This document shows positions 37,727 through 50,339 of a DNA stretch of 64,000 bases, piece after piece; the stretch's first letter is position 1; each line of letters begins with the position of its first letter. This DNA is from Bathymodiolus brooksi. Its lineage: Eukaryota; Mollusca; Bivalvia; Mytilida; Modiolidae. Below the pieces are notes generated by a model. It was not told where the DNA came from and ran no database searches. It saw only the letters and a program-made list of their open reading frames with translations. The DNA lies in NCBI GenBank assembly GCA_963680875.1, contig OY804577.1, positions 100,823,906 to 100,887,905 of the forward strand, read 5' to 3'. The position numbers and the translations under genes were made by a program.

Positions 37727-39414
37727 ATGTGCAGTCCCGTTAAATTTGCCCACTCTTTGGCGATAAAATGTCGAAACACAAGCAATTGGGAATTATGTGT
37801 CATTTGTCAAATAAACACACCCGACAGTTTGTCCTGCGCTACAGAGAAGGGAAGAGATATTCTGTTTGATGCGATCAACAAGCGACAAGATGATGTTTAT
37901 CGTCGCCTGTATGACGAATTTAATTCTTTGAACTTGGTTCCTTTAAATGAAATAAAGTATCATAGGTCTTGTTATAAAGCCTATACAAGTAAAAGCATTT
38001 TTACAACGGTTTGTCAGCGATGTTCCAGAATGACGCTTCAGTGTCTACTATGAAGACGCGTTCTAAAACCTTGCCACAAATAAACTGGGACTATTGTAAT
38101 TTTTGTAGACAAAAGGCTATCAAGAAAGATAGAAAACTTGAGCGCATTGAAAGTAGTGAACGCGTCAAATACATTTTAAATGCCGCAAGAGGTAACTCTG
38201 ATTATGATTTGTTGAGCCTCTTGACCGTTGACGATGTCCAGGAAAAAGCGCAGTATCATTCGGCATGCATTACAAATTATTTGCTGAAGTGGAAAAAAGA
38301 ACATAGTGCTGATAATTACTCTACAATAAAAAAAAATGAGTCGGAACATGATATTGCATTCAAAAAATTCTTAGACATTTTGCACCATGACCTTTTGGAG
38401 AACAAGAAAGTGTTTATTATGTCTTCCTTGTTAGACAAATTGTGTTCCTTGCTTCCAGAGGGTTTATCGACAAAGTATTCTACTGCCAAATTACAGACAC
38501 GGCTTCAAAATCATTACGGCGATACTATTGTGATCGAAAGTCAAAAGGGACAAGGTCAATCAAATATAGTTTTCAGTAGTTCGATATCAGTTGCTGACGC
38601 TATTCGTGCCGCAAGTAAGTTGAAAGCAGACCTCAAGTTTTCAGAGGTAGAAGCTTCTTTCGTAGATGGCCTGATATGCAGGAAGATCAGATTCTTCATG
38701 ATGCTGCGAAGGTATTACGTGGCTCTTTACACGCAGTCGAAATTTCCAAAGATTTCTATCCTTCTTCATCTGATCTGTCTCATCATAGATCATTACAATT
38801 CATTCCGCCTTCTCTTATGACCTTCCTTTCATGGTTGGTTGATAACAATTGTTTTCATATTGAAAGTGACTACAATGCGTTGTCACACGATAAAGCTAGG
38901 AAATGTATTGCTGTAGCCGAAATGATAATATCGTTGCACAAAAACAGCTTCACTCCATTTAATTTGGGATTTGGCCCTACAACTTTACCACGGGTACGGA
39001 TCTAAACATTTAATTGAAACCCTTCATGCATTTGGTATTTGTGCTTCTTACACTGAAGTGAGACAGTTTTTGACCAGGGCCGCGAACCATGAGATAGCAA
39101 AAACTGAAGTGTCTTGCATTTCTTACGAGATAAGTCCTAAAACGCTCGGCGGTGACTTTATTCAAGAAGGTGCTGACAACATAGACCTAAATACAGAAAC
39201 CATAGACGGAAAAAATACTATGCACTCTATGGCTCGAGCAGTTTTTCAGGTGGTGCAAGATCATCCACCAACTTCAGAAATCAGTTCAACCAAGATTAAA
39301 CGAGGTCAAGACCGATCACTTTCCATGACAGAGGAAACCACATCATTCATGGCATGTTACTTATTCTGTATTGCACTTCATTTTTCGTTACGTAAATGGT
39401 TGTTTCACTTCTAA
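37727..39414 (+). pseudogene. Broken zinc-finger-like multicopy gene in intron 2 (copy B)
   Basis: Nearly identical to 12557-14238 and better preserved in the middle: 38011-38680 reads through the region broken in A, giving CNFCRQ, YHSACITNY, HDIAFKKFLDIL and GLSTKYSTAKLQTRL. It shares the frame change near 38675 with copy A and has its own extra base near 38970. The first segment (37727-38053) holds CVICQ and YHRSCYKAYTSKS. Shared and private lesions show that decay started before the duplication and continued after. Function unknown. Confidence 0.65.
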
Positions 39415-41572
39415 ACCCACAATCTATTTCAACTGTCCAATGCATTGTCTGCAAACAAGGGGGGTTGCGTGGTGTAAGATTTCACGTTATTTTTTCTCAT
39501 TTATTCCTATACATGTTAATCACATTTATCTTGCAAATCTTTAATATACATGATATGTAGTAACAAACTAGTTATTTTCATTTTTTTGTCTCTTCAATAC
39601 TTAAAATTGAGATACGGACTTTGTCATTTTTTTGGTGTGAAATCTTCTTAGATGCTTGTTCTTGTTGTCGTAATTTTTTCCTTGTTTCTCTATGAATTTG
39701 GTTCAAACTTTCCAGAAAAGATATACATATATTGAATTATTCTTATGTATAATTCTAAGAAATGTCAATGACTTGCGGTGATAATATACGTGCGTTAATA
39801 TCGATTTGTGAATTTTGTCCCCCCCCCCTTTTTTTAATTAGGAGCATATTTCAGTTATGTTTTAAAAGTCAGACTTTTGTAACCGCAACAATCTCACTTT
39901 CAATGGCTGTCTCAACCATATGTATGAAGTACGTTAAGCAGTGGCGAATGCTAGTTAAGATATTTCGGATAATGTATGAAAAGATGAAAATGTCTTCGTT
40001 CTTAGATTTGACCTTTGACTCCGGATATAGAAAATAGAAAATATGCACCATACTAGAATGCGACGACATGCCTAAATCGATGCAAAATGTCTTTTCTTCA
40101 AAATAATATCCAATGCAGCCGTGTGGTATTTCGGTCCATTAAATTTTCCATTTTACCTTGATTGTCACTGCACTAATGTGTATGACTGCCTACTAATACA
40201 AACTGTACATGTAATGTGTAATATGTTGTTAAAGACTGTAAGAATGATAAAGTTGAAGTGCATAATCTAGTAGTTGCTATTAAATTGCAACTTGTAGGGT
40301 CAAGATATTTGTGAGATATTTTATATGTTTCTTTATCCGGCTATCTAAAATGCAATTGCATCTAAAAGAAAACTGAATCCGCTCACATCTGGCAAATATT
40401 AAATTCTTTTTTTTTTAATTCCGGATTGTACATCCTTAATTCTGAACCCGTCAGCCCTCTAATCATACATAGGAAACTATTTATTGATATTCAGAAATGA
40501 TCTTACTCCTTCATAAAACCATAATGATATTTTTAGAGAAGTACATCGATGTTCGTCGTTGATTATTCGTTTGAAATGGGACTATTGACGTGACCCAATA
40601 CTGGATTTTTATTGATATGGTATATCACTAGATTAAAAGAAACATACAACATACATCTAATCATTTCAATCAAACTGGAGAAGTGATGGACACGCTTAAT
40701 TTTCAAACTATTCTACGAGTTAAGCCTTCCATGCAGTCAATGGTGTTTTTGCTCTTCAACTTTTTACGTAAACATTTGCTCATGGTTCGGTACATTGTGT
40801 TTGCTGAAGAATGCTTCTGGGTTGGATTTTAATAATATTGTAAACCAGCTTAAGTGAAATCGTAACACGCATCTAGCATATCTACATACGAATGGATTGT
40901 CCACTACTACATGGAAGGCCATCTTGAAATAAAATGAAGGAATGCTGAAGTTATGATGATAATATATTCATTTGTATATCTAAGTTTCCCCTCTACACGC
41001 ATTGAAAACGGTTCTCATCTTATCATCTACTAAAATAAACAGCTGGACCAAAAGTTGTTCAATTTCTACATTTGCTAAGTTTCTACACAGAAGTCAGTAT
41101 TTGTTCCACAGGAACACCAAAGTCACAAACTAATGTAAAAAAAGAGAAGGAAAAAAAAACAAATATTGGAATGGAAATGAATTCAACAGTCTGTGGAAAG
41201 AAAAACAAACGGAATCAACAGTAGTACTAATTTTCGATTTAACTGTATTTGTACAATACCTCGACGTTATCAAAAAACGACGTTAGAAATAATTGTTTAT
41301 CTATTCAGTCGATCATCAAAAGTTTAAATATGAATGTGACATAAACTGATCTATCTAATGCTTTTGTTGATAGTTGATGTTGTTAATATAAAATTAATAA
41401 ACAAATAAGATGTTAACGATGAAACGATATTCTCAAGACATACAAGTAAATGTTAATGATAAAGTATTTATACTGATTTGAACTATATATTATCATCAAA
41501 TATATACGGATTGTTTTCCTGACAATACGTGGAATAGCTATATTCATATATGTTTTATTTGCTTTCTTACAG
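39415..41572. other. Intron 2 of gene B, 3' part, no gene seen
   Basis: Counterpart of 14239-16363 with few differences. Nothing recognisable besides simple-sequence runs. Confidence 0.5.
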
Positions 41573-41956
41573 TGGATATGTGTGAGCCACAATTTGCAAA
41601 AGAAATCGACACACATTCTGGAAACTTCATACCAGACGGGGTCGTATTACGTATAATGATACAAGACAATTGTATCTGTCGGGTGACGATAGACAATCAA
41701 ATAGAAACAGTATCAATTGGTTTGAGAACATTCAATGGTCTCGCGTCATCAACAGCAGTAACAAATGAATGTGGACTTGTAGTTGACATCAATCATATAC
41801 CTGAAATGTCAACAGGAAATGTAATAGCTCCAATTGAATGTGTTGTGAACGCTACTGTTTGTAATATACCATTGTTACTAAACAGTACTTTACAGTTTAA
41901 ATCTAGAATAATAAATGGAACATTCACCCGGGGCTACTGTATGCAGATACAACGAG
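41573..41956 (+). CDS. Gene B exon 3: Cys-containing ectodomain
   Basis: 128 residues, same boundaries as gene A exon 3. Twelve codons differ from A and each changes the residue: Asn to Ile (removing the NDT sequon), Leu to Pro, Arg to Gly, Phe to Ile, Lys to Thr twice, Pro to Ala, Asp to Glu, Ala to Val, Arg to Cys, Glu to Gln and Arg to Gln. The Arg to Cys change gives a seventh, odd cysteine in ATVCNIPL. The remaining sequons (NAT, NST, NGT) are kept. The family is not recognised. Confidence 0.8.
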
Positions 41957-42123
41957 GTAACGCATCATTATTATTTATAAATTAGAAATATCAATATTAT
42001 TATGAACATAACATACCTAAACTGCATTAATCAGCCATTATAGCACTCACCACCTGCAAAACACAGCAAATCAATTTCTATTGGGTTGTATAAATATAGA
42101 TTATTACATGGCATGTTTCATTT

Positions 42124-42214
42124 CGTACCCTTTATCAGTCCTAGGTCATGATATCAGCCCGAGAACAGATATGCTTAAGGGATGATATATGAACGAGGGC
42201 TGTTAAAGGGTATA
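42124..42214. repeat. Imperfect palindrome after exon 3, copy B
   Basis: Counterpart of 16915-17013. Confidence 0.5.
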
Positions 42215-43791
42215 ATATGAAAATTGACATGTAATGATATATGTTTATCATATATTTCAACAGAGGAAATAACTGATTTGTAACAAAAATGTTTAGTGAG
42301 TTTTGGATAGAATTAAATACATCAAAAACATGTAGGTATAGAACAAGAATTGTATCGTTTTAATATGCAAATCCAATAAATGCACTTTCAATATTATAAG
42401 AGATAAAATTGGCAGTAATAATAACTTTCTGTGCAAATATTCAATGAAACAGCTTAATCCGCCGTATTTGTTAAAAAAAAACAGTTTTCCAGAAATTACG
42501 AACATTGACGGAAAAGCATGTAATAGCATTCCTAAGGCAGTTAATAAACTTGATTTATCAGCCCTCTGGGGTCATTCTTGTGAGACAGGGTTAAATAAAC
42601 ATGATTCCTCTTATTATTCTAAACAAAACTCAAAGTTTCATCACAAGTTAAAATGTTACCTATATTATCTACAAGTATATGATAAACATAATCCATCATC
42701 TTAAGTTAAAACAAATAATAATTATTTATCAATGCAGTTTTATAATTGTATTATCCATAGACTAACTACGGTCAGGTAAACGATATGCATTTGGGATGCA
42801 ACTGCTGGACTGAGTATAAATCAATATAATTAGTAAAACACAAAACACAGACACCGTGAGAACAATTCCAAATGATTTGTACAGGCACTTCAAACAAACA
42901 TGGCGGGTTTAAGCTCCTCCCATCTAACTGAATCGAAGAGGACAAGTTATTTTTTTTTCCACTTGTCAGTAAAATGCCAGTTGTCATTTAGTAACGGTTT
43001 ACCTGCTTTCTTGTTAAGAACGCTTAGGCTTTAGAACCAATTTATGTATTCTTCGTGATGCAGAAGTTGTCATATAATATTAGTTCAAATCAAGAGAACA
43101 TATGACCTTACTAATCATTTAATCATTAGATAGACCACAAGGCCAACGTAAGACATAATAGAGGAACAATAATCAGCTTTGAACGGCAATTTAATTGTCA
43201 ACGACATCTGTTTTCATATGTAGTCAAATCATCGAATACATTTCAACAATATAAACTCGATACGCAATTGAAGAAGTCTCTTTGCCATATAGTTTGGTAT
43301 AGGGCTAATCATTGATATCAAATATGAGGTAAATGTTTATGTTTTTGTTCGATGGCATTTCTTCGCCATCAATATACATCAGTAGATCTGCATGAATGTG
43401 CTTGTAAATGTTGAACGCCAATATGAATTATATATCAGTAGTTTCGGAAGCCGGTGAAACCACCGACTTGTCGCAAGTTAGGAACAAGTTTTATCACATA
43501 AAGATGTAGTAAGATGTAGACCCGTGATGAACGCGAATCGAACTCACAACTTTATTGGTGGTACATATACAAAATGTAGTTCTTGATTGCAATGGTAAAT
43601 TTGAATATAGCTGCCATACGTCAGTTACCCCTAAATATGTCTGTCTGCAAGCTGTCCATAAACAAATGTATATAATACATACACTGTTTTAACGCTATGT
43701 CTGTTATTCTACACCAGAGCATATAAAATATAGTAACCATCCCAGTCCATTCGCTTATATTATACATTATCATCGCATGACAACATTTCAG
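42215..43791. other. Intron 3 of gene B, no gene seen
   Basis: Counterpart of 17014-18582, with the same degenerate SINE relic at about 43445-43580. Confidence 0.5.
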
Positions 43792-44046
43792 ATAGCAATA
43801 CTAGCTCTTCACAAGTTTTACAAATTGATTGTGATGCTCCAACAACACAACAGACAACCCGCCAGATAATACAATCTGATCCAACGACTGATACTTCAGG
43901 TACTGTTGAATATCCAGCATCTACATCTCCACACATGACTGATTCTGAGAAATCAAGTACACCGACAACAACAGGAATTACTACTCCAAAGACAGATACA
44001 TCTACAAAGGTTGACAATCTAGCAATGACTACAAATCCGACAACAG
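43792..44046 (+). CDS. Gene B exon 4: Thr/Ser-rich stalk
   Basis: 85 residues, phase 1-1, rich in Thr, Ser, Pro and Gln. Differences from A: His to Asp, Ser to Ala, Gln to Pro, Leu to Pro, Glu to Gly, one silent change, and a 9-base insertion near 43896. Expected to be an extended O-glycosylated stalk. Confidence 0.75.
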
Positions 44047-44168
44047 GTAAGTTTATAATTGTAAATACAGTAAATCATGACATTGCTAAAGATAAGTATA
44101 AATGAAATACATTTTGAATGTCAATTTTAAATTGGAACTAGGAAGAACTGTTTTAGATACCTAAAACT

Positions 44169-47100
44169 TATGTCTCCCTTTAATGCGGCCAGCTGTACAA
44201 CAACCTATCTCGAAAGACAAAAATGTTATAGCCCGGACAAGAAAATACTATTTAAAAAACAATTATTTGACCTTGAGGTCAAAGGTCAAGGTTCCATGAA
44301 AGTCATTACGGTACGCGGCAAACGCCTTATGGTCATGCACCCACATACCAAATATCATTGACCTATCTCGAAAGACAAAAATATTATGGCCCGGACAAGA
44401 AAATATATTTACAAAACAATTATTTGAACTTGAGGTCAAAGATCAAGGCCCCACGAAGGTCATTACGGTATGCGGCACACTGTCTTATGGTCATGTACCC
44501 ACATACCAAATAAATACTATTTAAGAAACAATTATTTGACCTTGAGATCAAAGGTCAAGGACCCACGAAGGTCATTGCGGTACGGGAAACACCGCCTTAT
44601 GGTCATGCACCCACATACCAAATACCATTGACCTATCTCGAAAGACAAAAATATTATGGCCCGGACAAGAAAATACTATTTAAAAAACAATTATATGACC
44701 TTGAGGTCAAAGATCAAGGCCCCACGAAGGTCATTACGATATGCGACACATTGTCTTATGGTCATGTACCCACATACCAAATAAATACTATTTAAGAAAC
44801 AATTATTTGACCTTCAGGTCAAAGGCCAAGGTCCCACGAAGGTCATTGCGGTACACGAAACACCGCCTTAAGGTCATGCACCCACATAGCAAATATCATT
44901 GACCTATCTCGAAAGACAAAAATATTATGGCCCGGACAAGAAAATACTATTTAAAAAACAATTATATGACCTTGAGGTCAAAGGTCAAGGTCTCACGAAG
45001 GTCATTACTGTACGCGACACACTACCTTATGGTCATGCACCCACATACGAAATAGCATTGACCTATCTCGAAAGACAAAAATATTATGGCCCGGACAAGA
45101 AAATACTATTTTAAAAAAACAATTATTTGACCTTGAGGTCAAAGATCAAGGCCCCACGAAGGTCATTACGGTATTTGGCACACTGTCTTATGGTCATGTA
45201 CCCACATACCAAATAAATACTATTTAAGAAACAATTATTTGACCTTCAGGTCAAAGGTCAAGGTCCCACGAAAGTCATTGCGGTACGCGAACCACCGCCT
45301 TATGGTCATGCACCCACATAGCAAATATCATTGACCTATCTCGAAAGACAAAAATATTATGGCCCGGACAAGAAAATACTATTTAAAAAACAATTATTTG
45401 ACCTTGAGGTCAAAGGTCAAGGTCCCACGAAGGTCATTACGGTACGCGACACACTACCTTATGGTCATGCACCCACATACGAAATAGCACTGACCTATCT
45501 CGAAAGACCAAAATATTATGGCCCGGACAAGAAAATACTATTTTAAAACAATTATTTGACCTTGAGGTCAAAGGTCAAGGTCCCACGAAGGTCATTACGG
45601 TATGCGACACACCGCCTTATGGTCATGCACCCACATACCAAATAAATACTATTTAAGAAACAATTATTTGACTTTCAGGTCAAAGGTCAAGGTCCCACGA
45701 AGGTCATTGCGGAACGCGAAACACCGCCTTATGGTCATGCACCTACATAGCAAATATCATTGACCTATCTCGAAAGACAAAAATATTATGGCCCGGACAA
45801 GAAAATACTATTTAAAAAACAATTATATGAACTTGAGGTCAAAGGTCAAGGTCTCACGAAGGTCATTACGGTACGCGACACACTACCTTATGGTCATGCA
45901 CCCACATACGAAATAGCATTGACCTATCTCGAAAGACAAAAATATTATGGCCCGGACAAGAAAATACTATTTTAAAAACAATTATTTGACCTTGAGGTCA
46001 AAGGTCAAGGTCCCAGGAAGGTCATTACGGTATGCGACACACCGCCTTATGGTCATGCACCCACATACCAAATAAATACTATTTAAGAAACAATTATTTG
46101 ACCTTCAGGTCAAAGGTCAAGGTCCCACGAAGGTCAATTCGGTACGCGAAGCACCGCCTTATGGTCATGCACCCACATAGCAAATATCATTGACCTATCT
46201 CGAAAGACAAAAATATTATGGCCCGGACAAGAAAATACTATCTAAAAAACAATTATTTGACCTTGAGGTCAAAAGTCAAGGTCCCACGAAGGTCATTATG
46301 GTACGCGACACACTACCTTATGGTCATGCACCCACATACGAAATAGCATTGACCTATCTCGAAAGACAAAAATATTATGGCCCGGACAAGAAAATACTAT
46401 TTTAAAAACAATTATTTGACCTTGAGGTCAAAGGTCAAGGTCCCACGAAGGTCATTACGGTATGCGAAACACCGCCTTATGGTCATGCACCCACATACCA
46501 AATAAATACTATTTAAAAAACAATTATTTGACCTTGAGGTCAAGGTCCCACGAAGGTCATTACGATACGCGACACACCGCCTTATGGTCATGCACCCACA
46601 TACCAAATATCATTGACCTATCTCGAAAGACAAAAATATTATGGCCCGGACAAGAAAATACTATTTAAAAAAACAATTATTTGACCTTGAGGTCAAAGGT
46701 CAAAGTCCCATGAAGGTCATTACGGTATGCGACACACTGCTTTATAGTCATGCACCCACATACCAAATATCATTGACCTATCTCAAAAGACAAAAATATT
46801 ATGGCCCTGACAAGAAAATACTATTTAAAAAACAATTATTTGACCTTGAGGTCAAAGGTCAAGGTCCCATGAAGGTCATTATGGTACGCGACGCACTGTT
46901 TTATGGTCATGCACCCACATACCAAATATCATTGACCTATCTCGAAAGACCAAAATATTATGGCCCGGACAAGAAAATACTATTTAAAAAACAATTATTT
47001 GACCTTGAGGTCAAAGGTCAAGGTCCCACGAAGGTCATTACGGTATGCGACACACTATCTTATGGTCATGTACCCACATACCAAATAAATGCTATTTAAG

Positions 47101-47790
47101 AAACAATTATTTGACCTTCAGGTCAAAGGTCAAGGTCCCACGAAGGTCATTGCGGTACGCGAAACACCGCTTTATGGTCATGCACCCACATACTAAATAC
47201 CATTGACCTATCTCGAAAGACAAAAATATTATGGCCAGGACAAGAAAATACTATTTAAAAAACAATTATTTGACCTTCAGGTCAAAGGTCAAGGTCCCAT
47301 GAAGGTCATTACGGTACGCGACACACTGTTTTATTGTCATGCACCCACATACCAAATATCATTGACCTATCTCGAAAGACAAATATATTATGGCCCGGAC
47401 AAGAAAATACTATTTAAAAAACAATTATTTGACCTTGAGGTCAAAGGTCAAGGTCCCACGAAGGTCATTACGGTACGCGACACGCCACCTTATGGTCATG
47501 CACCCACATACCAAATAAATACTATTTAAAAAACAATTATTTGACCTTGAGGTCAAGGTCCCACGAAGGTCATTACGAAACGCGACACACCGCCTTATGC
47601 TCATGCACCCACATACCAAATATCATTGACTTATCTCGAAAGACAAAAATGTTATGGCCCGGACAAGAAAATATTATTTAAAAAACGATTATTTGACCTT
47701 GAGGTCAAATGTCAAGGTCCCACGAAGGTCATTACAGTATGCGACACACCACCTTATGGTTATGCACCCACATACCCCCTCTACGAAATC
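44169..47790. repeat. Satellite array with 430-bp higher-order unit, about 25 subunits
   Basis: Basic subunits are about 160 bp (starting CATTGACCTATCTCGAAAGA). Every third subunit is a short one of about 110 bp lacking the CTATCTCG...GGACAAG half and beginning CCAAATAAATACTATTTAAG. The pattern long-long-short repeats at about 430 bp (44899, 45331, 45760, 46190), a higher-order repeat. Each subunit carries TTGACCTTGAGGTCAAAGG and GGTCATGCACCCACATAC. The 160-bp size matches the bivalve BIV160/pearl-type satellite; I have not compared sequences. Open frames across it are by-products of the repeat. Confidence 0.9.
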
Positions 47791-49834
47791 CTAATGATAT
47801 AGTTACCAGTAATTTGTCCTATGAAGGCGTCGAGAAATGTGAGATATTAAATAAATATTTTTGTTCTATAACAGATTTAGAAGATGATGAGATAGATCTC
47901 CCTGATTTTGATGATAGGGGTTGTAATACTTTAACTACAATAGTAGTGTGTGAACAAGATGTAATTGACGTTCTAAATATCTTGGATCCCAATAAAGCTG
48001 TTGGACCTGATATTATTAGTAATAAAATGTTAATTGCTGTTAAGAACGAAGTTGCAAAGCCATTGTCTTTACTATTTAACAAATCTTTTCAATATAAAAT
48101 ATTTCCTAACAACTGGAAAATTGCATTTATAATTCCGTTATATAAAAGGGGCGACAAGTCTTTGCCGTCAAATTATAAACCAGTATCTCCTTTCATGCGT
48201 GAGCAAATGTATTGAAAAAATAGCTTTCAAATATATCTTCAACCACTTAATATTTAACAGCCTTCTCTATAAGTTTCAATCTGGCTTCCTTCCAGGATAT
48301 TCTACAACTCATCAACTAGTTGAATTATATCATAATATTTTGCTTGCATTAGATAACAAAGAAATGACTAGTATTACTTTTGCTGACGTGAGCAAAGCTT
48401 TTGATCGAGTTTGGATTAGAGGTCTCATTTTAAAGCTGGAAAGGTATGGTGTAAAGGGAGAATTATTGTGTTGGTTGAAAAGTTACTTAAGTAATAGATG
48501 TCAAAGGGTTATTATTAAAGATGCAATTTCTAGTGTTGGAGAGCTCACGGCTGGGGTGCCCCAGGGGTCAGTATTGGGCCCCTTGTTATTTCTTATATTT
48601 ATAAATGATATAGCGGATGACATGCTAGGTCTTGGTAGACTGTTTGCTGATGACACGTCAATTGGACATACCGCGCATGATGAAAATACACTAAAAAATA
48701 TGATAAATATTGATCTCAAATATATTCAAAAATGGTCAAGAAGATGGCTTGTAAAATTAAACCCAAGTAAGACTGATATTATGGTTTTCAATGCTAATAA
48801 TCAGCAGAACGACTTGACTTTTGATTTTAATAGTACACTTATTCAAACAGTAAACACTCACAAACATCTAGGAGTAATTGTTAGTTGTGATTGTAAGTGG
48901 ACTAAACATATTAATACCATAATTGAAAGAGCTTCAAAACAATTAAATATTTTGAGAAAATTAAAATTTAAACTTAATAGGCAATATCTGCAAAATATCT
49001 ATATTACATTTATTAGACCTATATTAGAATATGGATCTGAAGTGTGGGATAATTGTGGAGCTGTCAACTCTGATAGATTGGAAAAAGTACAAACTGAAGC
49101 TGCTCGAATAGTAACAGGGCTTACTTCATATGCTAGCTTAGATTCTATTTATTGTGAAACTGGGTGGGAAAAGTTAACTGTAAGACGGGAAGTTAAAAAA
49201 CTTAACTTATTTTATAAAATCATAAATAATGAAGCCCCAGAATATTTATCAAGAGTTAATACCCCCAACAGTTGCCGAATCAAATAACTATAATCTACGA
49301 AATCGTCATAATATAAGTCAACCAGCAAACAGACTATCATCATACCAAAACTCACTCTTTCCGTCGACTATTAAGACTTGGAATACCCTTGATTTAAATA
49401 TTCGTGAGGTTCCAACCTTTTTCACATTAAAAAAAAGGCTACAATTTAAATATTTTAGAAATAAGAAAATACCATGTTATTTTTCGTCAGGTGACAGATA
49501 CTTGAATGTTTTGCAAAGTAGGTTAAGAAATAGATGTAGTGCATTAAATAGTGATTTATATCGTGCTAATTTGATTCCGAATGCATTATGTTCATGTGGA
49601 AAATCGGATGAAACTGCAAAACATTTTTTATTACATTGTAAAAATTATATTGTACAAAGAAATATTTGTCTTATAGGAATTCGAGAAATTAGTAGTGATT
49701 TACCAATAGATGAGCTTACTTTATTATTTGGCAATGAAATTCTCAACGACGAAAAAAATACACAAATTTTCTTTCAAGTTCAAAAATTCATTCAAAACAC
49801 AGGGTCGTTTCACAATAAATTGACTACTGTATGA
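47791..49834 (+). pseudogene. LINE ORF2: reverse transcriptase and C-terminal region, two frameshifts
   Basis: The first segment (to about 48195) has LNILDPNKAVGPD, WKIAFIIPLYKRGD and LPSNYKPVS, the start of a jockey/CR1-type RT. After a one-base loss, 48199-49287 has FQSGFLPGYSTTHQL, ADVSKAFDRVW, the AGVPQGSVLGPLLF block and FADDTS with the catalytic aspartates (FADD form of YxDD), then KTDIMVFN and a thumb. After a second break near 49250 the C-terminal segment ends with CSCGKSDETAKHFLLHC, a CxC...HxxxxC zinc-knuckle-like motif. The endonuclease domain is missing because of 5' truncation, so it is inactive. Sense orientation to gene B. Confidence 0.85.
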
Positions 49835-50335
49835 GAATGTATGCTGATGTTTATATTGTTTACCGTTCACGACTGACCTCGAAAGTTTATTTCTATTGTT
49901 CTTTTTTTCTTTTCCTTTCTTTTTTTTCTTTTTGTTTACAACAGTATGCGACAATGGATAACTCATCTTTAATACCATATTATAATACACAAAATGAACT
50001 AAAAGTACTTACATTTGGAGAAATAATGTATTATCAATCCAATAACTTAACAACACGTGCTATAGGTCTATGTCCCAGTTTTCTTTTTTTATACTCGGGT
50101 CTGTTTGATTGGTTACATTTAATGGTATTTCATTGTTGCATTCTGCTTTATTGCTATATTTTTTGTTTCATGTTTTCATGCGAAAAGTTTAGAGAAATAA
50201 TGTAATAATAATGCTTATCATATTGTATATTGTATATTATATGTATATGGAGAAGACAATACTAAGTTGAAAAACTTGTGTCTGATTCTTTTGTCATTAT
50301 TTAGACAATAAAATATGTTTAAAATAAAACCAAAT
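47791..50335 (+). mobile_element. 5'-truncated LINE inserted in the satellite
   Basis: The array breaks at CACCCACATACC (47779) and resumes at AAATATAATTGACCTATCTG (50330). In between lies the 3' half of a non-LTR retrotransposon: RT, C-terminal region and a 3' UTR ending AATAAAATATGTTTAAAATAAA. Any target-site duplication is at most ACC. Its 3' end resembles that of the decayed LINE ending near 63295 (AAACTTGTGTCTTATCC-type motif), so both belong to one lineage. With only two frame breaks it is fairly young. Confidence 0.85.
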
Positions 50336-50339
50336 ATAA

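Larger units (their letters stand above)
22396..47790. repeat. Segmental duplication, copy B
   Basis: Same order and orientation as 1854-19565, longer because of insertions specific to B: a Penelope tail (25958-26163), a TIR element (26497-29749), about 3.5 kb of unidentified DNA (31109-34607) and satellite expansion. It lacks the solo LTR and the Penelope RT fragment of copy A. The right boundary is set somewhere in the satellite. Confidence 0.85.

Noticed and set aside
44899..47529. Repeated open frames of 70-150 codons reading TYLERQKYYGPDKKILF through the satellite
   Set aside because: They recur because the satellite unit is close to a multiple of three. They have no start context, no splice signals, break at each short subunit, and the same motif is non-coding in copy A.
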